Positions 1 to 9,802 of a DNA stretch of 64,000 nucleotides are shown piece by piece; the first letter of the stretch is position 1; each line of letters begins with the position of its first letter. The position numbers were made by a program, and so were the translations under genes. Under the pieces are notes generated by a model that made no database searches, was not told the DNA's origin, and was given only the letters and a program-made list of their open reading frames with translations. This stretch comes from JBGPEQ01 sp050180895 (GTDB taxonomy: Bacteria > Pseudomonadota > Alphaproteobacteria > Dongiales > Dongiaceae): the NCBI GenBank assembly GCA_050180895.1, contig JBFXDS010000012.1, forward strand, positions 62,001 to 126,000, given 5' to 3'.

Positions 1-264
1 GCGGATCTGGTTGGCCAGCTCCTCGCTCGACAGCGCCTTGCCGCGTGGATCCAGGGCCACGACGAAGAGGCCCGGCGAAGCCTTCGGCAGCGTGGCCAGC
101 AGCAATTCGCCTTCCCGCGCCGTCAACTGTGCCGGAGGCACCTTGCGATGTTCCTCTACCTCCTTCAGGGTGGTTGGCCAGTTCAGCCGGCGGACATACT
201 CGTCGAACAGATCGCGTTCCGGGCTGGCTTTCCACTTGCCGACGGCGATGATGTTGACGCGCAT
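1..264 (-). CDS. rlmH: RlmH, 23S rRNA (pseudouridine1915-N3)-methyltransferase, N-terminal 88 residues
   Basis: The reverse strand gives an uninterrupted frame starting MRVNIIAVGKWK and running off the left window edge, so only the first 88 of the usual roughly 155 residues are present. The opening residues, followed by a segment like EYVRRLNWP and then LFVVALDPRGKALSSEE, are typical of the SPOUT-family enzyme that methylates N3 of pseudouridine 1915 in helix 69 of 23S rRNA. The start is fixed by the conserved N-terminus; no Shine-Dalgarno is visible and a promoter-like -10 lies only 6 nt upstream (see the site at 271-299). It is divergent from tamA. The SAM-binding knot is outside the window. 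Identification is by motif recall and I am fairly sure of it. Confidence 0.9.
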   Translation of the reverse strand, partial: MRVNIIAVGKWKASPERDLFDEYVRRLNWPTTLKEVEEHRKVPPAQLTAREGELLLATLPKASPGLFVVALDPRGKALSSEELANQIR

Positions 265-270
265 TCGTGA

Positions 271-299
271 ATTCTAGCATCCCGATCGCGGACAAACAA
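271..299 (-). promoter_or_regulatory. Candidate sigma70-type promoter of rlmH, possibly leaderless
   Basis: On the minus strand TAGAAT (271-276) lies 17 bp downstream of TTGTTT (294-299). The -10 hexamer ends 6 nt before the rlmH ATG, so transcription would begin at or next to the start codon. No ribosome-binding site is seen. The -10 matches the consensus 5/6 and the -35 only 3/6, so this is an inference. Confidence 0.35.
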
Positions 300-498
300 A
301 AACGGCCGTGGTCGCGGATGCGATATCCCTCGGTCGGCACCTCGATTCGTCACAGGAAATCACACGGGCAGGCGTATATACCGGATCGTTTTGAGGTCCG
401 TCGCGAGGGAGGATCAGCCTGATGGAAAATCTTGCCGTTCCGCTCTGGGCAGGAAGCGGCGCCGGACTGTCTTCCCATCACGGTCGGTTCGTCGCGTG

Positions 499-2307
499 AT
501 GCCCGTGGGCGCCGTTGCTGCTCGGTCTCTGATCCTCAGTCTCGTGCTGGGCCAGCTGCTGTGGATCGGTCTTGCCAGCGGCGCGTCCGAGGTCGCCTAC
601 GACGTGCGGCTTGCCGGTGTGGACGACAAGGATATCCGCGAAACGCTTACGGCGGTCTCGCGCCTGATGGCCGAAACGGAACGGCCTCCGCCGACCCTGT
701 CGGCGCTCCGGCTGCGGGCGGAAAACGACGTCCCGCGGCTCGAGGAGGCGCTGGCGTCGCTCGGCTACTATGCAGCGACCGTCGGCTACGATATCGACTC
801 CGATGTCGTCCCCGTTCGCGTCACGCTGCGCATCGACCCTGGGCAACCCTACCGGCTGGCCGGCTACACCATAGGCGGCGCTTCGGTGCTGCGCGACGGC
901 AGCATCCGCATCACCGATGCGGCCCTGGGCCTCAAGCCGGGCATGATCGCCGTGGCCAAGGCCGTGGTCGATGCGGAGCAGCGGCTGCTCGCTCTGCTTG
1001 CGGCGCAGGCCTATCCTTTGGCGCGGGTCGAGGATCGCAAGGTCATCGTCGATCACGCGGCGCGCAGCATGTCGGTCGACTGGCGCATTGATGTCGGGCC
1101 CTACGCCCGCTTCGGCGCAGTGACCATCGACGGGCTGCAGTCGGTGGATCGGGAGTTCGTGCGGGCGCGCCTGCCTTGGCGGGAAGGCGAGCCGTTCGAC
1201 GGCCGCAAGGTCGACGCCGGCCGGCAAGAGCTGGTCGAGACGGGTCTTTTCGCCTCGATCAGGATCACCCATGGCGAGGCGCCCGATCCCGAGGGTCGCC
1301 TGCCCGTGACGCTCACGTTGAGCGAGGCCAAGCATCGCTCGGTCGGCGTCGGCCTCAGCTACTCGACGAGCGAGGGTTTCGGCGAGGAGGGATTCGGGGG
1401 CAAGGCCTTCTGGGAGCATCGCAACCTGTTCGGGGCGGGCGAGCGGCTGAACGCCACCCTCCAGGGCGGAGAGACGATCCAGAGCGCCAAGGCGGATTTT
1501 CGCAAGCCCGGCCCGACCGATCCGGACCTGACCTGGCTGGGAACCCTGCTGGCCGAGCACGAGAACCGGGAAGCCTACGAGAGCCTCACCTATGGCGGAT
1601 CTGGCGGCATCGAGTATGAGCTGTCGGACACCTTGACGGCGACCGGCGCGCTGTCGCTGGAATATGCCGATATCGATGACGGCGTCCTCGAGCAGACCTT
1701 CACGCTGCTCGGTACGCCGCTTGGCCTCGTCTACGACACGACCGACGATCTGCTCGACCCGACCCGGGGAACGCGCCTCAATCTCGGCGTAACGCCCTAC
1801 GTCTCTGTTGCCATCTCCGATGTGAACTTCGTGGTCATGCGCCTGTCCGATTCGCTGTACCTGCCGCTGGAAAGCGAGAACCGCGTGGTGCTCGCGGGCT
1901 GGGGCCGCGTCGGTTCCATCCTCGGCGTCGACAACACGGAAGAGCTGCCGGCGACCAAGCGGCTCTACGGCGGCGGTGCGGGGTCGGTGCGCGCCTACGG
2001 CTTCCAGGAACTCGGGCCGGTTGCTGCCGATGGCGATCCGGCCGGCGGGCGGTCGCAGGTGGAGCTCGGCCTCGAGTTGCGCTGGCGCATGTTCGAGGAT
2101 TTCGGCGGCGCTGCCTTCATCGAAGGTGGCAACGTCTATGAGGATCCGATACCGGATCCCGATGAGCGCTTCCTGTGGGGTGCCGGCCTCGGCATCCGAT
2201 ACTTCACCGACTTCGGTCCGATCCGTGCCGATGTCGCCTTTCCGATCAATCCGCGGGATAGCGACGATCCGTTTCAGTTCTATATCGGATTGGGACAGGC
2301 CTTCTGA
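499..2307 (+). CDS. tamA: TamA, outer-membrane BamA-family translocation and assembly protein
   Basis: Predicted 602-residue outer-membrane protein of the Omp85/BamA superfamily. The chosen ATG gives a short N-terminus and a signal peptide ending near GLASGASEVAYDV; an in-frame TTG at 391 would add 36 basic residues ahead of the signal and is rejected. Three POTRA-like segments occupy roughly residues 30-275. The rest is a beta-barrel with the conserved L6-loop element in the form GAGSVRAYGFQ and a terminal strand ending in phenylalanine (FYIGLGQAF), as recognised by the BAM machinery. TamA with TamB supports autotransporter insertion and, in current models, envelope phospholipid transport. 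tamB follows after 11 nt, so the two are surely co-transcribed. Confidence 0.93.
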   Translation: MPVGAVAARSLILSLVLGQLLWIGLASGASEVAYDVRLAGVDDKDIRETLTAVSRLMAETERPPPTLSALRLRAENDVPRLEEALASLGYYAATVGYDIDSDVVPVRVTLRIDPGQPYRLAGYTIGGASVLRDGSIRITDAALGLKPGMIAVAKAVVDAEQRLLALLAAQAYPLARVEDRKVIVDHAARSMSVDWRIDVGPYARFGAVTIDGLQSVDREFVRARLPWREGEPFDGRKVDAGRQELVETGLFASIRITHGEAPDPEGRLPVTLTLSEAKHRSVGVGLSYSTSEGFGEEGFGGKAFWEHRNLFGAGERLNATLQGGETIQSAKADFRKPGPTDPDLTWLGTLLAEHENREAYESLTYGGSGGIEYELSDTLTATGALSLEYADIDDGVLEQTFTLLGTPLGLVYDTTDDLLDPTRGTRLNLGVTPYVSVAISDVNFVVMRLSDSLYLPLESENRVVLAGWGRVGSILGVDNTEELPATKRLYGGGAGSVRAYGFQELGPVAADGDPAGGRSQVELGLELRWRMFEDFGGAAFIEGGNVYEDPIPDPDERFLWGAGLGIRYFTDFGPIRADVAFPINPRDSDDPFQFYIGLGQAF

Positions 2308-2318
2308 CGGGGCGGGTG

Positions 2319-5300
2319 ATGCGACGCTGGCTGCGCCGATTGCTGCTGACCGTGACCGCTGCGGCCGTCCTCCTCGCCGTCGCGGCGGGCGTGTCGCTTT
2401 TACTGTTGCAGACCCCGGCGGCCAAGCGCCTGTTGGCGGAGCATCTCGCCGTCGAGCTGGCATCGGCCACCGGGTTCGGCGTGGAGATCGGCGGCATCGA
2501 CGGCGTCCTGCCCTTCTCGGCGGAAGCGATCGATATTCGCTTCAGCGACAGCGGCGGTCCGTGGCTCACCGTCGACCGCCTGGCGGTCGCCTGGCGGCCG
2601 TCGGCGCTCCTCGCTGGCCGGCTGCACGTCACTCATATCGTCGCCGGCGAGGTGGCGCTGGACCATGCCCCGGCGATGTCCGATATGCCGGAGGACGAGC
2701 CGTCACCCGGCCTCGACTTGGCGATCGAAGTGCCGCGGTTGCCGCTGCCGACCGAGATCGACGAGTTGCGGATCGAGCGCCTGGCGCTGGGACCGCAGGT
2801 CCTCGGCACGGCGGCCGTCCTGCAGGCGACGGGACATGCGTCGCTCGGCGGCGGCGCCCGCGAGGCTGCCCTGGCGCTGGACGTGACCCGCATCGACGGT
2901 GCTGCCGGCCAGGTTCGGCTGCAACTGGCGCAGGGCGGCGCGCCCGCCCTGCTGACGCTCGCCGCCGACGTCGACGAACCGGCCGGAGGCCTCATCGCGC
3001 GGACGCTGTCCCTGCCGGGGCTGCCGCCGGTCTCGCTGCGACTGGCGGGCGACGGCCCGGCGACAGCTTGGCACGGCCGATTGGCGGCCGCGGCCGGCGC
3101 AGCCCGGCTCGATGCCGATCTGGCGGTCGCCGTGGATGAGACGGTGGCGTTGGAGCTGGACGGTCGGGCTCAGGAGGTCGGCGGCTTGACGCCCGATCTG
3201 GCCGCCTTCGTTCCGCCGTCCGTGGATGTCGCCGCTCATCTGCGCTGGCAGCCGGATCGACGGCTGGATGTGGAGCGGGTGCGGCTGGCTGCGCGCGAGG
3301 CGACGGCGGAGCTGTCCGGCGGGCTCGATCTCGACAGTGGCCGGATCGAAGGTTCGCTCGACCTGGAGATTGCCGATGCCGCGCGCTGGCGCTCGCTGCT
3401 GACACCGGCGTCGATCCGCACGGCCCGCCTTGCGGGCTCCCTCTCGGGAACGCTCGACGCGCCGGCCTTTCAGCTGGAGGCGACGGTTGACGGGCTGGCG
3501 GCGCCGGAGGTTGCCGCCGCACAGGTCCGGGCGAAGCTGTCGGGCACGGCGGCCCTCAAGGATCGGCATGTGGTCACGGACGTGTCGATTACGGCCGATG
3601 GACGCTCGAGCGGCTTGGTCCTCGGCATCGATCCGCAGCTTGCCGCGCTGATCGGCGACAGCGCCACATGGTCGCTGCAGGCGGCGCTCGATCTTGTCGG
3701 CGGCGGCGTCGAGATCGGACAGGCCAAGGTTGCGGCGAAGGACGTGACCGTCGACGCCGCGGGATCGATTGGCAGCTATGGGCGTGCCGTCGACGCGACG
3801 GTCCAGGCCGATCTGGCCGATGTCGCGCCCGTTGCCGCCCTCCTCGACCTGCCGGCTGCGGGCAGCCTGCGCGCCACGGCCAAGGTCTCGGGCGACGCCC
3901 TCGCGCCGCAACTGTCCGTCGATGTCAATGGCGGCTTCACCGCTCTTGCGCTCGGTGATCCCACTCTCGGCGTGCTGTTGGGGTCCGCTCCGACATTCGC
4001 GGCGACGATCGGCACGAATGCCGGCCGCATCGACATCGGCGCGCTCACCATCACCGGCGCCGCCGCCGACGTGACCGCCGGCGGCCGGATGGCGATGGAC
4101 GGCGGCGCCCTGGAACTCAATGTCGCGACGACGGTCGCCGAGATCGCGCCGGTGGCGGCGACGCTCGATATCGCGGCCCGGGGCGGCCTCGCCGGCAGAG
4201 TGCAGCTCACCCGCACGCCCGAACATGCTGGGCTGCATTTTACCGGGACGGCCGAAACCAATGGCTTCGTCGTCGACGAGACGACCGCGACGCTTCTTGG
4301 CCCGGAGGTTCAGGCGACCGCGGAGGGGACGTTCGGCCCCGACGGCATCGAGCTTGCGGCAGCGCGGATCGAAGGTGCCGCGGCGCAGCTCGACGCCAGC
4401 GGACGGATTGGCGACACCCTGGCTCTCGACTATCGGCTGGCGCTGCCGCGGCTGGCCGCGCTGTCGCCGCTGGCCGGCCTCGAGCTGGAAGGCGCGGCGA
4501 CGCTCGCCGGCAGCGTCAGCGGCCCGTCGGCCTCTCCTGTCGTCACCGGTTCGCTGGCGGGAGAGGCGCTGCGCATCGCCGACGTGGATGTCGCGGCGGC
4601 CGAAGGCTCGGTCAGCGCGCGCGACCTTGCCGGTGGGCCGCAGGGCGACGTGGCCCTGAGTGCCGTGGCGCGGGAGCAGCGGCTGTCGTTGGTTACGTCC
4701 TACCGGGTGCGCCCGGACGGCGGTGTCGCCCTTGATGCGCTGCGTCTGACCGGGCCGGCGACGTCGCTGTCGGGCGATCTCGTCCTGTTGCCCGCCGGGC
4801 TGCTGCAGGGCAGCGTGAGCGGCCGCATCGGCGATCTCGCGCCGCTCGGCGCGCTCGTCGGAGAATCGGCCGCCGGCGCGGCCGATATCGACGTGACCTT
4901 CGCGCCGGCGGCGCGCGGCCAAGCGGTCGATGCCAGGCTGGAGATGCGCGATCTGTCGCTGGCTGCCGACGGCGCACCGCTGTCGGCTGCGCGGCTGACG
5001 CTGACGGCTGACCTCGATGATGCGTTCGGCGCGCCGGAAGGTCGCGCCGAGCTCCGCATGACGGAGGCCGCGACCGGCGAGTTGCGGCTGGCGCAGACGA
5101 CGATCGCCGCGGCCGGCAACGCCAGGGCACTGGATGTGCAACTCAGTGCGTCCGGCACGCAAGGGCGGCGGCCGATGGTCCTCGACGCCGCGGGCGAACT
5201 CGCCTTGGACGAAGCAGCGCAGCGGCTGCGCCTCGATCGCCTGGAGGGCAGCTTCGATGCTATCGCGGCGCGGCTGAACGCGCCGGTCGTCCTATCGCAT

Positions 5301-8300
5301 GAGGGCGACGTCCTCGCGATCGCCGATCTCGATGCCGCGGTCGGCGCCGGACACCTCACGGGCGGAGGCCGCATCGATGCCGACCAGGCCGACCTGCGGC
5401 TGTCGCTGGCGGATCTGCCGCTCGACATCCTCGCCGCCTTCGCGCCGCAGCTCGATCTCGGTGGCACCGCCTCGGCCGAGCTGCGCCTCGCCGGCGCGGT
5501 GGCTGCGCCGGCCGCCCATGCGGACATCCGCCTCGCCGATCTGCGCGTCGGCGGCACGGGTATCGGCGAGACGGTCGGCGTCGCCGGCGCCCTGACGCTC
5601 GACCTGCGCGACGGCCGAGGCAGCGCGACGGCGCGGTTCGGCGGCCCGCCCGATTTCGCCCTCGACGGGCAGGCGTCGGTGCCGCTGACCTTCAGCCTGC
5701 AGCCCTTCACGGTCGCGCTGGCGGAGAGCGCGCCGATCGACGGCACGGTCGACGGGCGTATCGATCTCGGGCTGGTGCCGCAGATCGTCGATCTGCGCGG
5801 CGACAGCCTCGGCGGCCGCCTCGATGTCGACATGACTCTCGGCGGCACGCTGGCCGCGCCGCGCCTCGTCGGCGAGGCGCGCATCGCCGGCGGCAGCTAC
5901 CTGGCTGCCGATGGCGGCATCGCCCTGCGCGAGGTGGAGGCGGTGGCGGCCGGCGACAACGACCGCATCGTCCTGCGTTCGCTGACCGCCCGCGACGGCG
6001 GCGAGGGCCGGCTTACGGCCAGCGGCGCCGCCACGCTCGGCGGAGTCGCGGCGGCGCGCTATGAGGGCGACGTGACGCTCGTGGAGTTCGCCATCCCCGG
6101 CGGCGGCGACGGCGCGACGACCGCCAGCGGCCATGTCGTCGGCAAACTCGAGCTCGCGGCTGCGGATGCCGAGGGCCGGCGCCGTTTCGCCGCCACGGCC
6201 GATGCGCGCGATCTGACGGTCGACGGGCGCAGCCTCGATGTCTTCGGCCCCGAGTTGCGGGCGACTCTCGCGGGGGCGGTGGGTGCCGATGATGTCGTCA
6301 TCGAGACGGCCCGCGCCGAGGGGGCGGATGGCGCGCTGACGGCCAGCGGGCGCATCGCAGAGATGGTCGACCTCGACTACCGCCTGGAGCTGCAGCGCCT
6401 GGCCGCGCTGTCGCCGCTGGCCGGCATCGAGCTGGGTGGCGGCGCCGAAGTCGCAGGCAGGATCACCGGGCCGGCGCAGTCCCCCGACGCCACGGCAACG
6501 TTGTCGGGGCGCAGCCTGCGCGTGGGCGGCATCACCCTCGACAGCGCCAGTGCCAACATCAATGCCCGCGACCTCGGCAACAGCCCGCAGGGCGCGGTGG
6601 ATCTCGCCCTCGTCCGCCAAGCGCAGCGGGCGACTCTGGCGACCCCGTTTCGCCTGCGCGAAGACGGCGCGGTCGCGCTCGACGATCTCAAGCTGACGGC
6701 GCCGCAGACGGCGCTGACCGGCCGCTTGGCGCTGTCGCCGCTCGGGCTGCTCGACGGGCGGTTGCGCGGCGAGGCCCGCGACCTCGCCTGGCTCGGCCCG
6801 TTCGTCGGCCAGCCGGTCGCGGGCGCGGCCACTCTGGACCTCGCCTTTACGCCCACGCGGCGCGCGCAGGGGCTGACCGCCGACCTCGAGATGCGCAAGC
6901 TGTCGCTGGCCGCCGGGAACGGCGCGCCGCTGTCGGTGGAGCGGGCGACATTGACCGCCGTGCTCAGCGATCTGCTGGGCCGGCCGGGTGGACGGGCGGA
7001 GCTGCGCATCGACCAGGCCGCGAGCGGCACGCTGTCGCTGTCGCACGCGGCCTTGACTGCTGAAGGTGCCGGCAAGGCCCTGCAGGTTCGCCTCGACGCT
7101 ACTGGCGCACACGGCGAGCCGTTCGACATCGCGGCGGCCGGCGAGCTGTCGCTGGCCGCCGCCGCGCAGCGCCTGCGGCTCGATCGTCTGGACGCTCGGT
7201 TCGGGCCGGTCGATGCCCGGCTCAACGCGCCGCCGACCCTGTCGCGCGACGGCCGCGGCTTTGCGCTCGACGGGCTCGATGCCGCGGTCGGCAAGGGCCG
7301 CGTTACCGGCGGCGGCCGCCTTGACGATCGCCGGATCGACGTGCAACTGGCGCTCGCGGATCTGCCGCTCGATATCGTCACCGCGTTTTCCCCGGCGCTC
7401 GAGATCGGCGGCTCGGCCTCGGCCGACCTCCGGCTCGCGGGCACGCCGGCCGCGCCGACGGCGCATGGCGAGATCCGCCTGGCGGGGCTGCGCAGCGGCG
7501 GCGCCAAGATCGGCGAGAGCGTCGCGCTCGACGGGACGGTCACGCTCGACCTGCAGCGCGGCCGCGGATCGGTGACGGCCCGCTTCGGCGGTCCTTCGAA
7601 CTTCGCGCTCGACGGCGATCTGGCACTGCCGGTCGCCTTCCGCATCCAGCCCTTTGCCTTGGACGTCGCGCCGGCGGCGCCGCTGGCCGGGCGCATCGCC
7701 GGCCGGATCGATCTCGGCCTCGTGCCGCAGGTTGTCGACCTCCACGGCGATGCGCTGGACGGGCAGTTCGACCTCGACATGACCGTGGGCGGCACGCGCG
7801 CGGCGCCGCGTTTCGTCGGCGAGGCACGCATCGCCGACGGCAGCTATGCCAGCGCCGAAGCCGGCACGGTGCTGCGCAACATCGCGGCGACGGTGGCCGG
7901 CGACACCGAGCGCATCCGGCTGCAGTCGCTGACGGCCACCGACGGCGGCACCGGGCGCCTGTCGGCGAGCGGCACGGTGGTACTCGGCGGTCCCGGTGGC
8001 GGACGGTATGACGGCGAGCTGACGCTGGAGCGGTTCACGGTCCTCAACCGCAGCGACGCCGTGGCGACGGCGAGCGGCCGCCTGCGGCTGGAGGAGGCCA
8101 CGCCAGCCCCGCGGCTTGCCGGCGCAGTGACGGTCGAGTCGGCGGAGCTACGCATTCCCGAGAGCCTGCCGCCGGACATCGTCAAGCTCGACGTGGTCGA
8201 GGTAAACCTGCCGCCCGGCCGTACGGCGCGCGCGGCGTCCCAGGAGTCCGGCCGGTCGCCGGCGGCGGGGGCGGGTGTTGGGATGGGGCTCGCCGTCGAC

Positions 8301-8987
8301 GTCGGCATCCCCGGCCGCGCTTTTCTGCGCGGGCGCGGCGTCGATACGGAGTGGCGCGGCAATCTGCGCGTGGCTGGGACGACGGCACGGCCCGACATCA
8401 CCGGCCAGCTCGAGGTGGTGCGCGGCGGGGTCGACCTGCTGGGGGCGGAGTTCAAGGTCGAGTCCGGCACCGTGACCTTTATCGGCGGCGACAAGATCGA
8501 TCCCGATCTCGACGTCAGTGCCGTCGCAGAGGCCAACGACACCGACGCGCGCGTGCATGTCACCGGCTTGGCCTCGGCGCCGACGTTCGAGATCGGCTCC
8601 ACCAGCGGCCTGCCGCCGGAAGAGGCGATGGCCCGCCTGCTGTTCGGCCAGAGCGCCGGCTCGTTGTCGCCGGCCCAGGCGGTGCAGCTGGCTCAGGCTG
8701 CGGCAGCGCTCAGCGGCAGGGGGCCGGGCGTGCTCGACAAGCTGCGGCGCGGCGTCGGCCTCGACGTGCTCAGCGTCGAGAGCACCGGCCCCGAGGCCAG
8801 CGACACCAGCATCAAGGCCGGCAAGTATATCAGCGACAAGGTGTTCCTGAAGGTGGAGCAGGGCATGACGCAGGAGAGCCGCGAGGTCGGCGTCGAGGTG
8901 CGGGTGCTGCCGCAGGTCACCGTCGAGGGCGGCGTCGGCCACGAGGGCAACGGCCGCGTCGGCGTCAACTGGCGTTACGACTACTGA
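2319..8987 (+). CDS. tamB: TamB, giant inner-membrane-anchored translocation and assembly protein (DUF490)
   Basis: Predicted 2,222-residue protein with one N-terminal membrane anchor (about residues 8-30, after RRWLRRLL), a very long periplasmic repetitive beta region and a C-terminal DUF490/TamB domain (about the last 400 residues, with GGVDLLGAEFKVESGTV, PEEAMARLLFG and a final aromatic NWRYDY). TamB spans the periplasm and pairs with TamA. E. coli TamB has about 1,259 residues, so this copy is far longer. Much of the excess is a tandem duplication: positions 4194-6140 and 6141-8087 align with a constant 1,947-bp (649-codon) offset at every anchor I checked. GTG at 2316 directly precedes the ATG and could also be used. 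High confidence for family, lower for the exact start. Confidence 0.93.
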   Translation: MRRWLRRLLLTVTAAAVLLAVAAGVSLLLLQTPAAKRLLAEHLAVELASATGFGVEIGGIDGVLPFSAEAIDIRFSDSGGPWLTVDRLAVAWRPSALLAGRLHVTHIVAGEVALDHAPAMSDMPEDEPSPGLDLAIEVPRLPLPTEIDELRIERLALGPQVLGTAAVLQATGHASLGGGAREAALALDVTRIDGAAGQVRLQLAQGGAPALLTLAADVDEPAGGLIARTLSLPGLPPVSLRLAGDGPATAWHGRLAAAAGAARLDADLAVAVDETVALELDGRAQEVGGLTPDLAAFVPPSVDVAAHLRWQPDRRLDVERVRLAAREATAELSGGLDLDSGRIEGSLDLEIADAARWRSLLTPASIRTARLAGSLSGTLDAPAFQLEATVDGLAAPEVAAAQVRAKLSGTAALKDRHVVTDVSITADGRSSGLVLGIDPQLAALIGDSATWSLQAALDLVGGGVEIGQAKVAAKDVTVDAAGSIGSYGRAVDATVQADLADVAPVAALLDLPAAGSLRATAKVSGDALAPQLSVDVNGGFTALALGDPTLGVLLGSAPTFAATIGTNAGRIDIGALTITGAAADVTAGGRMAMDGGALELNVATTVAEIAPVAATLDIAARGGLAGRVQLTRTPEHAGLHFTGTAETNGFVVDETTATLLGPEVQATAEGTFGPDGIELAAARIEGAAAQLDASGRIGDTLALDYRLALPRLAALSPLAGLELEGAATLAGSVSGPSASPVVTGSLAGEALRIADVDVAAAEGSVSARDLAGGPQGDVALSAVAREQRLSLVTSYRVRPDGGVALDALRLTGPATSLSGDLVLLPAGLLQGSVSGRIGDLAPLGALVGESAAGAADIDVTFAPAARGQAVDARLEMRDLSLAADGAPLSAARLTLTADLDDAFGAPEGRAELRMTEAATGELRLAQTTIAAAGNARALDVQLSASGTQGRRPMVLDAAGELALDEAAQRLRLDRLEGSFDAIAARLNAPVVLSHEGDVLAIADLDAAVGAGHLTGGGRIDADQADLRLSLADLPLDILAAFAPQLDLGGTASAELRLAGAVAAPAAHADIRLADLRVGGTGIGETVGVAGALTLDLRDGRGSATARFGGPPDFALDGQASVPLTFSLQPFTVALAESAPIDGTVDGRIDLGLVPQIVDLRGDSLGGRLDVDMTLGGTLAAPRLVGEARIAGGSYLAADGGIALREVEAVAAGDNDRIVLRSLTARDGGEGRLTASGAATLGGVAAARYEGDVTLVEFAIPGGGDGATTASGHVVGKLELAAADAEGRRRFAATADARDLTVDGRSLDVFGPELRATLAGAVGADDVVIETARAEGADGALTASGRIAEMVDLDYRLELQRLAALSPLAGIELGGGAEVAGRITGPAQSPDATATLSGRSLRVGGITLDSASANINARDLGNSPQGAVDLALVRQAQRATLATPFRLREDGAVALDDLKLTAPQTALTGRLALSPLGLLDGRLRGEARDLAWLGPFVGQPVAGAATLDLAFTPTRRAQGLTADLEMRKLSLAAGNGAPLSVERATLTAVLSDLLGRPGGRAELRIDQAASGTLSLSHAALTAEGAGKALQVRLDATGAHGEPFDIAAAGELSLAAAAQRLRLDRLDARFGPVDARLNAPPTLSRDGRGFALDGLDAAVGKGRVTGGGRLDDRRIDVQLALADLPLDIVTAFSPALEIGGSASADLRLAGTPAAPTAHGEIRLAGLRSGGAKIGESVALDGTVTLDLQRGRGSVTARFGGPSNFALDGDLALPVAFRIQPFALDVAPAAPLAGRIAGRIDLGLVPQVVDLHGDALDGQFDLDMTVGGTRAAPRFVGEARIADGSYASAEAGTVLRNIAATVAGDTERIRLQSLTATDGGTGRLSASGTVVLGGPGGGRYDGELTLERFTVLNRSDAVATASGRLRLEEATPAPRLAGAVTVESAELRIPESLPPDIVKLDVVEVNLPPGRTARAASQESGRSPAAGAGVGMGLAVDVGIPGRAFLRGRGVDTEWRGNLRVAGTTARPDITGQLEVVRGGVDLLGAEFKVESGTVTFIGGDKIDPDLDVSAVAEANDTDARVHVTGLASAPTFEIGSTSGLPPEEAMARLLFGQSAGSLSPAQAVQLAQAAAALSGRGPGVLDKLRRGVGLDVLSVESTGPEASDTSIKAGKYISDKVFLKVEQGMTQESREVGVEVRVLPQVTVEGGVGHEGNGRVGVNWRYDY
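4194..6140 (+). repeat. tamB internal tandem repeat, unit 1 (649 codons)
   Basis: Anchors pair with unit 2 at exactly +1,947 bp: 4194/6141, 4431/6378 (shared peptide RLAALSPLAG), 5781/7728 (shared LVPQxVDL) and 6126/8073 (shared ASG). The equal spacing at all four means no net insertion or deletion since duplication, although many residues have diverged. Confidence 0.85.
6141..8087 (+). repeat. tamB internal tandem repeat, unit 2 (649 codons)
   Basis: Second copy of the 1,947-bp unit, directly adjoining unit 1. It keeps the succession seen in unit 1: RLAALSPLAG, ARDL..SPQG, LPLDI, GGSASADLRLAG, RFGGPS, GRIDLGLVPQ, VGEARI and GRLSASG. Divergence between the copies is substantial, so the duplication is old. 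Confidence 0.85.
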
Positions 8988-9036
8988 GGCGCCCGGTGGT
9001 TTCCGGTCCTCGGCATCTCACGAATATGGGGCGGCG

Positions 9037-9774
9037 ATGATTTGCGAAATCTGCGTCGATTCGGTGGCTGGCGTTCGCGCGGCCAAAGCGGCGGGGGCGG
9101 ATCGGGTCGAGCTTTGCGGCGATCTCCTGGAGGGCGGCACGACGCCGAGCCGCGGCATGATCCGCCAGGCGCGGACGGTTGTGGGCATCGGGCTGCATGT
9201 CATCATCAGGCCCCGCGGCGGCGATTTCCTCTTCGACGGCGATGAGTTCGCGGTCATGCAGGACGACATCGATACCGCCAAGGCGGAAGGCGCCGATGGC
9301 GTCGTCATCGGCCTGCTGACTGCCGACGGTGCGGTCGATGCGGCGCGGACGCGCGAACTGGCGGGGCGTGCCCGGCCGCTCTCGGTGACGTTTCACCGGG
9401 CGTTCGACATGACGGCCGATCCGTTCGCGGCGTTGGAGACGCTGGTCGGGCTCGGCGTCGACCGTGTGCTCACCTCCGGCCAGGAGGCGACCGTCCTCGA
9501 AGGATTGCCGCTGATCGCCGAGCTCGTCCGCCGCGCGGGCGACAGAATCGTCGTCATGCCCGGCGGCGGCATCACCGCGCGCAATGCCGATCGCATCGTC
9601 GCCGCCGCCAAACCGCGGGAGATCCATTTCGCGGCGCTCGAACCGGCGGCCGGCGGAATGCGGTTTCGCCGGGAGCACGTCTTCATGGGCGGGGAGCTGC
9701 GCCCGCCCGAATATGACCGCCTTGCCACGTCGGTCGCGACAGTTCGCGCGATCATGGCAAAGGCGGCGGGTTGA
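9037..9774 (+). CDS. cutC: CutC family protein (copper homeostasis)
   Basis: 245-residue TIM-barrel protein of the CutC family. It starts MICEICVDSV and has the family hallmarks GADRVELCGDLLEGGTTPS near residues 20-40, FHRAFDMT around 125 and the glycine-rich MPGGGIT around 175. The family was named for copper tolerance in E. coli, but its biochemical role remains poorly defined, so copper handling is a name rather than a demonstrated function here. The ATG at 9037 matches the conserved N-terminus. It lies 49 nt after tamB on the same strand and is followed by a palindromic repeat. No metal-responsive operator was recognised. Confidence 0.9.
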   Translation: MICEICVDSVAGVRAAKAAGADRVELCGDLLEGGTTPSRGMIRQARTVVGIGLHVIIRPRGGDFLFDGDEFAVMQDDIDTAKAEGADGVVIGLLTADGAVDAARTRELAGRARPLSVTFHRAFDMTADPFAALETLVGLGVDRVLTSGQEATVLEGLPLIAELVRRAGDRIVVMPGGGITARNADRIVAAAKPREIHFAALEPAAGGMRFRREHVFMGGELRPPEYDRLATSVATVRAIMAKAAG

Positions 9775-9802
9775 GCGCCGCCCAACGCGGTAGATTCTCG
9801 TT

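Noticed and set aside
391..498. TTG-initiated 36-residue N-terminal extension of tamA
   Set aside because: It would place a strongly basic segment before a normal signal peptide; the ATG at 499 starts directly at the signal.
478..2463. Long minus-strand open frame opposite tamA
   Set aside because: Arg/Ala-rich translation without domains; tamA on the plus strand has a signal peptide, POTRA-like segments and barrel motifs. High GC produces such frames throughout the window.
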